The notes under the pieces are model-generated. The model made no database searches. It saw nothing but the letters and a program-made list of their open reading frames with translations, and had not been told where the DNA came from. A program made the translations under genes and the position numbers. 64,000 nucleotides of DNA from Asanoa iriomotensis (GTDB lineage Bacteria; Actinomycetota; Actinomycetes; Mycobacteriales; Micromonosporaceae). Where the stretch lies: positions 62,001-126,000 of the forward strand of contig NZ_BONC01000015.1 of the NCBI RefSeq assembly GCF_016862515.1. The letters are read 5' to 3'. Below are positions 25,256-33,835 of this stretch, piece by piece (the first letter of the stretch is position 1; each line of letters opens with the position of its first letter).

Positions 25256-26733
25256 TCCACGGGCTGGCCGGTCGATCGTTGATCGGCCGGCCCGCCGCGC
25301 AGCGCCGGCGCGAAGACCATCAGCCGGTTCCGCCCGGCCGCCTTCGCGGCGTAGAGGGCCAGGTCGGCGTCGCGGAGGGCCTCGGAGGTGTCGTGGCTGG
25401 CCTGCGCGTCGGCCTTGATGCCGATGCTCGTGCCGATGGTGACCGTGCCGTACGCGGTGGGGAACGGTTGGCTGAGCCGGACCCGGGCCTGCTCGGCGAC
25501 CGCGGCCGCGCCGTTGGCGCCGGTGTCCGGGAGGAGCACCGCGAACTCGTCGCCGCCGAGGCGCACGACCGTGCTCGCGGAGGGTGCGACCGCGCCGAGG
25601 CGCCGGCCGACCTCGAGCAGCACGGCGTCGCCGGCCGGGTGCCCGAGCGAGTCGTTGACCGCTTTGAAGCCGTCGAGATCCAGCAGCAGCAGGGCAGCGC
25701 CGCGGCCGTCCCGGCGGGCGTCATGACCGCAGAGCGCGTCGAGCTTGTCGAGCAGCACGGTGCGGTTGGCCAGCCCGGTCAGCGGGTCGTGCGCCGCCTG
25801 GTGCGCCAGCTCGACCTGGAGTCCCTCGAGCTCCCGGGATCGCCGCCGGGCGAACGACGCGATGAGCCCGAGCCGCCACAGCAGCAGGAGGGAGATCAGC
25901 GCGGCCGCGATGATCGGAAGCCCCAGATCGCTGATCGATACGGGGTTGTACGCGCTCGGGATGATCGCGAGCACCCAGGCGAGCGGGCCGAGCAGGGTCA
26001 GGAACGCGAACAGGGTCATGCGGGCCACACCGAGCCGCGACGGGTCCCGGATGCGTCTGCCCGGTTTCAGCACACTCGACGGGTGCAGCGCGGCCGCCGC
26101 GACCAGGACCGAGAACACCGGGAACAGGATGCCGGTGTTGGACAGTCGGCTGGGTAGGGCGTACGCGACGGATCCGACGATGACGGCCAGGGTCGCCGCC
26201 GAGACCATCAGCATGGCCGGCGTTCGCGGGCTGACCTGGAAGAGGAGCCGCGTCAGCAGCCCGAGCAGGACTGCTGCGGCTATCGGACGGATGACGGTGA
26301 CGCTCACGGCCTCGCCGGCGGTCGGGCTGTGGTCAGAGAACAGGAACACCCAAAGGATGACAAAAGCCCCTAGGCCGACGATGAGCGCGTCGAGGGTGTC
26401 CTCCAGATCGAACTCGCGCGCCCGGCCGGTGAACAGGATCAGCGCGCCGCCGAGCGCCGCATAGACGATCCAGGCGCGGATGTCGCCCGACCCCACCCCG
26501 TGCGTGGCGGTCGTTCCCGCGCGTTGTGTCGCGTACGACAGGCGGGCATAGCTGATGATCCCGGAGCAGCCGGCCAGGAGCCACCAGGCCGCCGGCACCG
26601 CCGGGCGTTTGACCAGCAGCACGACCACGAGCACGGCTGTTGCCGCGATCGCGGTGATCGCGCTGAGGAGCAGCGAGCCGGTCCCAAGGACGGCGCCCGC
26701 GAGCCCGGCCCCGATTAGGAGCAATAGCCACAT
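25249..26733 (-). CDS. Membrane diguanylate cyclase (GGDEF)
   Basis: From ATG 26733 the protein has 494 residues. Eight or more hydrophobic helices form an N-terminal sensor (MWLLLLIGAGLAGAVLGTG to about residue 290). A short coiled linker leads to a GGDEF domain (HDPLTGLANRTVLLDKL, RLGGDEFAVLLPD, TIGTSIGIKA, DADLALYAAKAAGRNR). All substrate-binding residues are intact, so it should make c-di-GMP. The inhibitory RxxD site five residues before GGDEF is absent, so feedback inhibition is not expected. It overlaps the MFS stop by 7 nt. Confidence 0.9.
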   Translation of the reverse strand: MWLLLLIGAGLAGAVLGTGSLLLSAITAIAATAVLVVVLLVKRPAVPAAWWLLAGCSGIISYARLSYATQRAGTTATHGVGSGDIRAWIVYAALGGALILFTGRAREFDLEDTLDALIVGLGAFVILWVFLFSDHSPTAGEAVSVTVIRPIAAAVLLGLLTRLLFQVSPRTPAMLMVSAATLAVIVGSVAYALPSRLSNTGILFPVFSVLVAAAALHPSSVLKPGRRIRDPSRLGVARMTLFAFLTLLGPLAWVLAIIPSAYNPVSISDLGLPIIAAALISLLLLWRLGLIASFARRRSRELEGLQVELAHQAAHDPLTGLANRTVLLDKLDALCGHDARRDGRGAALLLLDLDGFKAVNDSLGHPAGDAVLLEVGRRLGAVAPSASTVVRLGGDEFAVLLPDTGANGAAAVAEQARVRLSQPFPTAYGTVTIGTSIGIKADAQASHDTSEALRDADLALYAAKAAGRNRLMVFAPALRGGPADQRSTGQPVDQ

Positions 26734-26796
26734 TTCATACCCGAATTCAACCGTACACCCGAGATACGGCAGATTCGGCAGAGAGGCGTACCCTGC

Positions 26797-27825
26797 ATGA
26801 TCATGAAGCATCGTCAGCTCGGCGCCAGCGGACTCATGCTCAGCGAGATCACCTACGGCAACTGGCTCACCCATGGCGAGTCGGTCGAGCGCGCGGCGGC
26901 GACCGCGTGTGTCAGAGCGGCCCTCGACGCCGGCATCACGACCTTCGACACCGCCGACGTGTACGCGATGGGCGCCGCCGAGACCGTGCTCGGCGAGGCG
27001 CTGCGCGGGGTGCGGCGCGAGTCGGTCGAGATCCTCACCAAGGTCTGCAACCCGACCGGCCCCGGCCCCAACGACCGTGGCCTGTCGCGCAAGCACGTCA
27101 TGGAGTCGTGCCATGCGTCGCTGCGCCGGCTCGGCACCGACTACGTCGACCTCTACCAGGCGCACCGGTTCGACGACCGCACGCCGCTGGACGAGACGCT
27201 GATCGCGTTCGACGACCTCGTGCGCCAGGGCAAGGTGCGCTACCTCGGTGTCTCGGAGTGGACCGCGAAGCAGATCCGCGCCGCGCTGGACATCGGGGCC
27301 GAGCTGGGGCTGCGCAGCCGGCTGGTGTCCAACCAGCCGCAGTACAACATGCTGTGGCGGGTCATCGAGCCCGAGGTGGTGCCGCTGTCGCTCGCCGAAG
27401 GGCTGGGCCAGATCGCGTTCCAGCCGCTCGCGCAGGGCGTGCTGACCGGCAAGTACCAGCCCGGTCAGGCGCCGCCGCCCGGTTCGCGGGCCGCCGGCGA
27501 CGGGCGCGCGCCGCGGTTCATCGCCCGGGTGCTCGGCGACGAGCTGCTGACCCGGGTGCAGGGCCTGCGGCCGATCGCCGCCGACGCCGGGCTGTCGATG
27601 GCACAGCTCGCGATCGCGTGGACCCTGCACCGGCCCGGCGTCAGCACCGCGCTGATCGGGGCGTCCCGGCCGGACCAGGTCACCGAGAACGCCGCCGCCG
27701 CGGGTGTGTCGCTCGGCGACGACGTCCTGCGGCGGGTCGACGAGACGCTCGGCGACCTGGTCGACACCGACGCCCGCAAGACCGCGCAGATGTTCGCGGT
27801 CAAGGAGGGCTGGGCGCGCGGTTAG
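26797..27825 (+). CDS. Aldo/keto reductase
   Basis: A 342-residue TIM-barrel oxidoreductase of the Kv-beta-like AKR group. The catalytic tetrad is seen as DTADVYAMG (Asp, Tyr), LTKVCNP (Lys) and YQAHRFD (His). NADPH-binding parts are SNQPQYNML and ALIGASRPDQVTENA. Reduces aldehydes or ketones; the substrate is unknown. ATG 26797 or 26803 may be the start. It converges on peptidase E with a 4-nt overlap. Confidence 0.9.
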   Translation: MIMKHRQLGASGLMLSEITYGNWLTHGESVERAAATACVRAALDAGITTFDTADVYAMGAAETVLGEALRGVRRESVEILTKVCNPTGPGPNDRGLSRKHVMESCHASLRRLGTDYVDLYQAHRFDDRTPLDETLIAFDDLVRQGKVRYLGVSEWTAKQIRAALDIGAELGLRSRLVSNQPQYNMLWRVIEPEVVPLSLAEGLGQIAFQPLAQGVLTGKYQPGQAPPPGSRAAGDGRAPRFIARVLGDELLTRVQGLRPIAADAGLSMAQLAIAWTLHRPGVSTALIGASRPDQVTENAAAAGVSLGDDVLRRVDETLGDLVDTDARKTAQMFAVKEGWARG

Positions 27826-28484
27826 AAGCGCTTCCAGTGGCCTTCGGAGACGACCTCGACGTCGCCGTCGATCACTTTGATGGCGGTCTGGTCGTCGATC
27901 GCGTACGCCGGACCGCCGATGCCGGCCGCCCACTTCTCGGCGGCTTCCATGGTGTTGAGCGGCAGGGACGGGTGGCCCACGTGCGGGAAGATCGAGAAGT
28001 CGACCATCCCCATCGTGCGGTCGTCGCCGGCGGGAGACTTCCACCCGACGAAGTCCTCGCCGATGCGCGGGGTCATCACCATGCTGCCGGCGCTCAGCCC
28101 GACCCAGACCGTCTCGGTCAGCGACGGCAGCAGGTCGGCAAGCCCGGACTCGCGCATCCAGTGGTGCAGGTAGATGGCGTCGCCGCCGCCGACCAACAGG
28201 ACGTCGGCCTCGCGTACCAGCGGGACCCAACGGTCTTTGTCGACGCTCGGCAGCGCGGTCAGCTCCAGCAGACCCACGGCCTTCCAACCCAGTTCCGTCA
28301 TCGCGCAGTCGGGGTCCTGCCCGCTGACGAACTGCCAGGCGTTGAAGGGACCGCGGGGGTTGGCGTAGATCGCGGTGGGGATGCACAGCGCGGTGGACTC
28401 GGAGATCGGTTTGCCCAGCAGGTCGAGCAGGGCGGCTTTGATGCTGGCGTTCTTGATGCCCGAGTCGGTGAGGAGAAGCTTCAT
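27822..28484 (-). CDS. pepE: Peptidase E (S51 family)
   Basis: A 220-residue alpha/beta protein starting at ATG 28484. GLSAGSMVMTPRI holds the nucleophile Ser in the elbow, and VLLVGGGDAIYLHHWM is the conserved Gly-rich strand. The S51 family cleaves Asp-X dipeptides; some members are cyanophycinases, but the length and the GGGDAIYL motif fit peptidase E. The PPOX gene lies 26 nt upstream on the same strand, so both may form one transcript. Confidence 0.87.
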   Translation of the reverse strand: MKLLLTDSGIKNASIKAALLDLLGKPISESTALCIPTAIYANPRGPFNAWQFVSGQDPDCAMTELGWKAVGLLELTALPSVDKDRWVPLVREADVLLVGGGDAIYLHHWMRESGLADLLPSLTETVWVGLSAGSMVMTPRIGEDFVGWKSPAGDDRTMGMVDFSIFPHVGHPSLPLNTMEAAEKWAAGIGGPAYAIDDQTAIKVIDGDVEVVSEGHWKRF

Positions 28485-28510
28485 GGTGCCCTTTCGCTGG
28501 TCGCCGCCGG

Positions 28511-29020
28511 TCAGAGGCGGTAGTTGGTCTGGCTGAAGGGGTCGCCCTTGGCGTGGCCGTACGCCTTGTCCGGCGTCACCTCGAAGACCACGAGCTGGGT
28601 GTCGGGGGTGGGGGAGACCAGGGCGCCGTCGCGGACGTCGAGCTCCCAGCGGCCGTCCCAGCGGTCGCGGTAGAGCGCGGCGAGCCGGCGCAGCAGCACC
28701 TCGTCGGTCACCGGCGCGGCAGTGCCTTCGACGACCACGTCGAGGCCGCGGTCCCAGGCGGTGTCGCCGGCCAGCACGAGCACGTGCGGGTTGGCCTGGA
28801 GGTTGGCGTACTTCACCTCGGTGCTGCCGGTGTGGAAGTAGACCTTGCGGTCCTGGACCACCGGGACCATCGGTGTCGTGTGTGGACGGCCGTCGGGCCG
28901 CACGGTGACGACCCAGGCGACCTCCGCCGCGGCCAGTCTCGCCTCGGCGTCGGTCCACGGGACGGCTTGGGCCGTGGGGTCGCTGTAGCGCCGGTCGATG
29001 CGTTCGGTCGTCGGCTTCAT
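28511..29020 (-). CDS. PPOX-class (pyridoxamine-phosphate-oxidase fold) flavin/F420 enzyme
   Basis: A 169-residue split-barrel protein; GGAGGCG precedes ATG 29020. Typical strands are AWVVTVRPDGRPHTTPMVPVVQDRKVYFHTG, VKYANLQANPHVLVLAGD and LDVVVEGTAAPVTD. Actinobacterial members mostly use F420 or FMN to reduce small molecules. It is divergent from an HxlR regulator, and an exact 10-bp inverted repeat between them makes it the likely target. Confidence 0.85.
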   Translation of the reverse strand: MKPTTERIDRRYSDPTAQAVPWTDAEARLAAAEVAWVVTVRPDGRPHTTPMVPVVQDRKVYFHTGSTEVKYANLQANPHVLVLAGDTAWDRGLDVVVEGTAAPVTDEVLLRRLAALYRDRWDGRWELDVRDGALVSPTPDTQLVVFEVTPDKAYGHAKGDPFSQTNYRL

Positions 29021-29050
29021 CACGCCTCCGAAACTGGTTGCGCCTTCGAG

Positions 29051-29073
29051 ACCGATTGCAATGTGCAATCGGT
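29051..29073. promoter_or_regulatory. Perfect 10-bp inverted repeat, HxlR operator
   Basis: ACCGATTGCA-ATG-TGCAATCGGT lies midway between the PPOX gene and the divergent HxlR gene. The symmetry is exact over 20 bp. It should be the binding site of the adjacent HxlR protein. Confidence 0.78.
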
Positions 29074-29095
29074 TGGATGCTACCATCGTTGTCTG

Positions 29096-29599
29096 ATGGA
29101 TGAGGGACAGGTGCACCGGTCCGGCTGCCCGATCAACCTGGCGGTCGAGGTGATGGGCGACCGCTGGTCGCTGGTCGTGCTGCGCGACATGATGTTCGGC
29201 AACCGGCACTACTTCCGCGAGCTGCTGACGGGGTCGCAGGAGGGGATCGCCTCCAACATCCTCGCCGACCGGCTGCGCAGGCTGGTCGCACACGGGCTGC
29301 TCTGGCGGTCGTCCGACGAGACCCACCGGCAGAAGATCCGCTACAGCCTCACCGAGGCGGGCGTGCAGCTCGTGCCGGTGATGGCGGCGCTGGGTTCGTG
29401 GGGGCGGCGGCACATGCCGGCCAGCCACGAGCTGTCGGTGCGCGCCGAGCTGCTCGAGCGGGGCGGGCCGGCGCTGTGGTCGCGGTTCATGGACGAGCTG
29501 CGCGAGCAGCATCTGGGCATCCCGCGTCCGGAGGGCACGCCGTCGGTCTTCGCCGAGCTGCAGGCGGCGTACGAGGCCGCGGTGGCGCAAGCGCGCTAG
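29096..29599 (+). CDS. HxlR-family transcriptional regulator
   Basis: A 167-residue winged-helix protein from ATG 29096. Its core is CPINLAVEVMGDRWSLVVLRDMM, then YFRELLTGSQEGIASNILADRLRRLVAHGLL. A single Cys precedes the HTH, as in thiol-switch members. A C-terminal 60-residue helical extension is present. It probably represses the divergent PPOX gene and itself through the 29051-29073 repeat. Confidence 0.9.
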   Translation: MDEGQVHRSGCPINLAVEVMGDRWSLVVLRDMMFGNRHYFRELLTGSQEGIASNILADRLRRLVAHGLLWRSSDETHRQKIRYSLTEAGVQLVPVMAALGSWGRRHMPASHELSVRAELLERGGPALWSRFMDELREQHLGIPRPEGTPSVFAELQAAYEAAVAQAR

Positions 29600-29712
29600 T
29601 TTGCGGCCATCGATGCCGACCGCTTAGGATCTCCGGCAATCGCGGGGGCGTCGTTCACCAATGTGGACGTTTCTGTCTGCCCCCGGATTCCACCGGGGGA
29701 GGGCATCACTCG

Positions 29713-30195
29713 ATGCGCAGCAAGGTGTTCACGGCGTTCGCGCTGACCGTGGCGACCGTCGTCGCGACGATCGCGTGGGCGGCGCCCGCGCAAGCCGCAC
29801 CGGTGTCCAACTTCAACGTCTCCGGCAACCCGAACAGCACGGTGGCGTGCCACGCCACGCAAACCATCGACTGGGGCTGCACCGAGGGCCAGATCGAATG
29901 GCACAACCGCACGGCGACCGTGTATCCCGTGATCTACCCGTCGGGCTGGCGGAACTGCACGGGCCACCTCTACACCGAGGTCGTCTTCGAGTCGTTCGCC
30001 GGCAGCAAGAAGATCCACACCGTGACCAGGGTCGCGTACTGCGTCCACGGTTGGTACTCGGAGCCGGGCTTCACCATCGGCGACACGAACCTGGTCGGCG
30101 GCATCAACCGCGTCAAGATAACGCTCTGCAACTACACCACCAACGACGGCCGCACCTGCGGGCAGAACGAGAACTACTCGAAGCCCGCGAGCTGA
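29713..30195 (+). CDS. Small secreted Cys-rich protein
   Basis: A 160-residue protein with a clear signal peptide (VFTAFALTVATVVATIAWAAPAQA, AxA cleavage) and GGGGAGGG upstream. The mature part has six Cys and aromatic strands such as HLYTEVVFESFAGSKKIHTVTRVAYCVHGWY. It looks like a compact disulfide-bonded beta domain, a type common among actinobacterial secreted proteins of unknown role. No enzyme motif. Confidence 0.75.
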   Translation: MRSKVFTAFALTVATVVATIAWAAPAQAAPVSNFNVSGNPNSTVACHATQTIDWGCTEGQIEWHNRTATVYPVIYPSGWRNCTGHLYTEVVFESFAGSKKIHTVTRVAYCVHGWYSEPGFTIGDTNLVGGINRVKITLCNYTTNDGRTCGQNENYSKPAS

Positions 30196-30196
30196 C

Positions 30197-31065
30197 TCAG
30201 GCCCCGGGGCCGTTGAGGATCCACGACAGGTTGAAGCGCCGCCAGACGATCGCACGGTGCGAGCGCGGGTCGCTGCCGTACTCGAAGAAGTCCGTCTCCA
30301 CGAGCGCACCGATCCGGAAGTCGGTGGTCTTGGTCATGCTGGCTTTGCCGGCGCCGGCGATCGGTGCGTCGCCGAGCTTGCGGCCGTAGGTGTAGCGGTT
30401 GGCGTCCGCGTCGTAGCTGATGCGCACCCGCATCTCCCGGCGGCTGCTCGTCGAGGCGAAGTTCAGGAAGATCGTCCGTGCGGGCGCGTCGAGGTTGTAG
30501 ACGAGGACCGCGCCCTCGCACTGCGGATCGGGCAGCCCGGTGTCGTTGGCGAAGGCGCCGAAGCCGCCCAGCGTGCCCCGGGCGACCCGGCGGTAGTCGC
30601 CGGAGTTCGGCCGGTCGTTGCGGTAGAGCCGGCCGTCGGGTGTCTGGGCGACAGTGCCCTCGTTGTTGGACTCGCCGAGCAGCTGCATCGACCAGGTGCG
30701 GTTGCCGGGCGTGCCGCGGCCGATCAGGTTGCGCCCCTTGGCCGGCACGACCAGCTCGCCGGTGCTCAGCTTGACCCCGATGCCGGGCCCGACCGCGTCC
30801 CACGCCCACCCGGCCGGAATCAGTTGGGTGGCCAGGTCCTGCGGGGTCGACCAGGTGGCGCCGTCGTCGACGCTGCGGGTCAGATACAGGTGCCGCCGCC
30901 CTTCCGGTTCGCCATGTTGGCGCTGCGGAAGAGCGGAAATCCGACGTGGTACGGCGTCGCCGACTGCGCGGGATCGTCGACGGCGGCGTACGCCGGACCG
31001 GCGGCACCGACCAGGACGGTGAGCAAGGCCAGCGCACCGGCCGCGGTGCGACGGACAACAGACAT
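30197..31065 (-). pseudogene. Frameshifted, internally deleted sialidase (GH33/BNR) gene
   Basis: ATG 31065, behind a GGGGGGAG site, starts a signal peptide (LALLTVLVGAAGPAYA) and HVGFPLFRSANMANRKGGG, then stops at 30880. From about 30905 the adjacent frame carries a BNR/sialidase sequence: LYLTRSVDDGATWS, VGPGIGVKLSTGELVVPAKG, NNEGTVAQTPDGRLYRN and LPDPQCEGAVLVY. Joining the two needs a 1-nt insertion in a GGCGGCGGC run. The region that should hold the first catalytic Arg (YRIP) and the acid Asp is missing. Secreted sialidase activity is therefore most likely lost; a sequencing error would explain only the frameshift. Confidence 0.75.
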
Positions 31066-31137
31066 CGCGCTCCCCCCACAAGACATCGAATGGCAAGAAT
31101 GTCTGGGACAGGGCCGGCCGGCGACCCTGCCGCGCGG

Positions 31138-32013
31138 TCAGCGGCTCGTCAGCTCGGCGAAGATCTCCACCAGTTCGCGCCGGTCGAACGGCCCGCAGTG
31201 CGGTGCTGGCACGCTGCGCACGTCCGTCCGGTTGTCCGGTGTCAGGCGGTCGGCCTCGTCGATGAACCGGTCCTGGAGCGCCTTCGGAATGAGGCGGTCG
31301 TGGGTGAAGCGCACGTACGTGCGCGGTATACGACCCCAGGAGTCCGCTTCACCGCGGGCTTCGGCCAGCGGGATGCTGGCGGTCTCGTCCGGCTCGAACA
31401 TGTGCAGCAGGCGGCGCACCGCCTCGTCGCTGAAGTCGCCGGCCAGGCACTGCTTGACGCCGTGGAACACCGCCGGGTCGGCCGAGCGCCAGTTGATCCG
31501 GGCCACGCCCAGCGCCGCCGGGTCGCCGACCGCCAGCGCCGCCACCAGGGGGAGCAGGCTCTCGCTGTTCTCCGGCGTGTCGAGGTATGCGGTCATGTTC
31601 GGCAGGTCGACGCAACAGTAGGCGGCGACGTAGACGACCCGTTCGAGCAGTTCGGGGATGGTGTTGCCGACCCGGCTCACCGTGACGCCGCCCTGGCTGG
31701 CGCCGGCGAGGATCACAGGTCCTTGCCGGCGGGCTCGGCGGACGACGCCGACGACGCGCTCTACGTAGTCGTCGATGGTGACCGCGGCGAGCGGCGACGG
31801 CTCGGTGGCCAGCGCGTCGAGGTCCTGCGGGGCCTGGTACGCACGGGGGATGACCGCCTCGTCGCCGTGCCCCGGAAGGTCGACGGCCACCGCGCGGTGG
31901 CCGCGCAGGGTGAGCTCTCTGATCAGGCCGGACGCCCAGAAGGACGACGTGTGGGTGCCGTGCAGGAACACCAGGGTCGGCGGTCGCCGGTCGCTGTCGT
32001 GGTTGGTCGTCAT
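31138..32013 (-). CDS. Alpha/beta hydrolase
   Basis: From ATG 32013 the protein is 291 residues. LVFLHGTHTSSFWASG is the oxyanion strand, ILAGASQGGVTVSRV carries the nucleophile Ser (GxSxG), and the C-terminal VPAPHCGPFDRRELV holds the His. It resembles the salicylate esterase/hydroxynitrile lyase (MES/SABP2-like) branch. Longer frames upstream overlap the GNAT gene and are not preferred. The GNAT gene lies 29 nt upstream on the same strand. Confidence 0.85.
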   Translation of the reverse strand: MTTNHDSDRRPPTLVFLHGTHTSSFWASGLIRELTLRGHRAVAVDLPGHGDEAVIPRAYQAPQDLDALATEPSPLAAVTIDDYVERVVGVVRRARRQGPVILAGASQGGVTVSRVGNTIPELLERVVYVAAYCCVDLPNMTAYLDTPENSESLLPLVAALAVGDPAALGVARINWRSADPAVFHGVKQCLAGDFSDEAVRRLLHMFEPDETASIPLAEARGEADSWGRIPRTYVRFTHDRLIPKALQDRFIDEADRLTPDNRTDVRSVPAPHCGPFDRRELVEIFAELTSR

Positions 32014-32042
32014 GGAGCTGTCATCCTTGGTGGGGAAGTCGT

Positions 32043-32627
32043 TCACCGCGGTGCTCGCCACATCGGCCACAGGGGTGGACCGCCGTCGAGGCGGATCGGC
32101 TCGCCGAGGTCCTCGAACCCATGTCGCATGTAGAGGGTTCGGCTGCGCGGCGAGCTCGCTTCGAGATAGGCGCCGAGCCCTGCGGCCTGCGACAAGCCGT
32201 GTCGCAACAGCGCCGAGCCGAGCCCGGCTCCTTGCCGCCTCCGGACCACGCCCATCGCCGGCAGGTAGAGGTGCCGCTCGCCGCCGGGGTGTCGCTGCGC
32301 CAGCGCCTGACCGAGCGCCAGCAGCCGGGCGCCGTGCGCGCCGAAGTCCCCGCCCGCCTCGGGCGGGTCCGGGTGGGGCGCTTGACCGGCGGCGAGCGTC
32401 AGCCACACCGCGGTTCCTTCGCCTCGGCCGACCAGGCCTGCCTGTGCGGCGGGGTGGGCGAGCAGGGAGCGGTAGAAGCCGGCTTGGAGACGACCTCGTT
32501 CGCTCGCGTCGGGGAAGAGCCAACAGACGACAGGGTCGTCCATGAACGCCTCGGTGAGGATCGCCACCACCGCCCGCCGGCCCGCGTCGTCCGTCCGCGA
32601 GACGGTTGCGTACGCCGTATCTGTCAT
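32043..32627 (-). CDS. GNAT N-acetyltransferase
   Basis: A 194-residue acetyltransferase. The acetyl-CoA loop is MGVVRRRQGAGLGSALLRHGL (Q/RxxGxG/A), preceded by the beta-bulge strand ERHLYLPA. The C-terminal LYMRHGFEDLGEPIRL is the usual closing motif. The N-terminal AFMDDPVVCWLFPD is shared with a large actinobacterial subgroup of unknown substrate. Divergent from the GntR-TetR chimera. Confidence 0.85.
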   Translation of the reverse strand: MTDTAYATVSRTDDAGRRAVVAILTEAFMDDPVVCWLFPDASERGRLQAGFYRSLLAHPAAQAGLVGRGEGTAVWLTLAAGQAPHPDPPEAGGDFGAHGARLLALGQALAQRHPGGERHLYLPAMGVVRRRQGAGLGSALLRHGLSQAAGLGAYLEASSPRSRTLYMRHGFEDLGEPIRLDGGPPLWPMWRAPR

Positions 32628-32721
32628 GCTGTCAGCCTAAGAATGTGCCCTTGCTGTAGCCACCTTCGTCGCGATCAAGTGAGCTGGGTCGGGAGCGAGT
32701 GAGCTAGTACACTCGGTTCCG

Positions 32722-33660
32722 ATGTCTTCGTCCACGCAGCGGCCCGATCCGCCATATCGGCGGGTCGCGGCGGAAATCCGGGCCCGGATCCTGGCCGGCG
32801 AGCTGGGGCCGGGTGACCGGGTCCCGTCGATCCGCCAGATCGCTCAGCGGTGGGGTGTCGCGGCCGCGACCGCGACCAAGGTGATCGCGACCCTCCGCGA
32901 CGAAGGTCTGGTCGAGGCCACGGTCGGCTCCGGCACGGTGGTCAGCCTGACGCAACCGCCCGGCGGCACCATGGCACCGAGCGGGCGGCGGCCCGGCGCA
33001 GCCAGGCGCGCGCTGCGCCGCGAGCAGGTGCTCCGCGCCGCCATCGAGATCGCCGACGTCGAGGGCCTCGACGCGGTGTCGATGCGGCGCCTGGCGGTCG
33101 AGTTGGGCGTCGGACCGATGTCGTTGTACCGGCATGTGGCGAACAAGGACGACCTCGTGGCGCAGATGGCCGACGAGGTCTTCGGCGAGTCAGCGTTGCC
33201 CGTCCCGGGGCCGCCGGGATGGCGCGCCAAACTCGAGCTCGTGGCCCGGCTGGAATGGGACCTGTTCCGCCGCCACCTGTGGCTGCCCAGGGCGGTGTCG
33301 TTCACCCGCCCGCTGCTCGTGCCCGCGATGGCGGCACACACGGAGTGGACGCTGCGTGCGCTGGACGGGCTCGGCCTGCCCATCTCGACGCGGATCCGCG
33401 AGGCGCTCACGCTGCACGGGCTGGTCGTCACGCACGCACTGTCCATGTCGGACGAGATCGAGGCGGAGCAGGAGACCGGCATCACGCTGGCCGGCTGGCG
33501 ACTGACCCAGCGCTCGCGCACCGAGGAACTCCTGTCCGGCGGTCGGTTCCCGCTGTTGGCGGCGATCCCGCCGGACGCGGTCTCCGATCTGGACGGGCTC
33601 TTCGAGTTCGGCCTCGCGCGCCATCTCGACGGTTTCGCGGTCCTCCTTACCGGCGTGTAG
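32722..33660 (+). CDS. GntR-TetR double-HTH transcriptional regulator
   Basis: A 312-residue chimera. Residues 1-80 are a GntR winged helix (YRRVAAEIRARILAGELGPGDRVPSIRQIAQRWG, then TATKVIATLRDEGLVE). After a basic linker, residues 95-150 are a TetR HTH (LRAAIEIADVEGLDAVSMRRLAVELGVGPMSLYRHVANKDDLV), and the rest is a TetR_C-type ligand domain. Both DNA-binding units look intact, so the dimer could contact four half-sites. The GNAT/hydrolase genes across the 94-nt gap are probable targets. Confidence 0.9.
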   Translation: MSSSTQRPDPPYRRVAAEIRARILAGELGPGDRVPSIRQIAQRWGVAAATATKVIATLRDEGLVEATVGSGTVVSLTQPPGGTMAPSGRRPGAARRALRREQVLRAAIEIADVEGLDAVSMRRLAVELGVGPMSLYRHVANKDDLVAQMADEVFGESALPVPGPPGWRAKLELVARLEWDLFRRHLWLPRAVSFTRPLLVPAMAAHTEWTLRALDGLGLPISTRIREALTLHGLVVTHALSMSDEIEAEQETGITLAGWRLTQRSRTEELLSGGRFPLLAAIPPDAVSDLDGLFEFGLARHLDGFAVLLTGV

Positions 33661-33835
33661 TTGCCGCTGGGCGACGGGCGTGTGTCGCACGGCAGAACGG
33701 CAGGTTCCGGCTGCGGGGACTGAACGATCTCGAACGACCTCGAACAGCCGAGGTGGTTGAGGACTGCCGGCAGGGTCGGGATTCTCTGGATCGAGCGGTG
33801 GGCGCCGACCCGCCGTCGTTTCGAACGGAGACCGG

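Noticed and set aside
30174-31079. 301-codon minus-strand frame overlapping the sialidase
   Set aside because: Contains no BNR motifs and is Arg/Pro-rich; the adjacent frame carries all the recognisable sialidase sequence.
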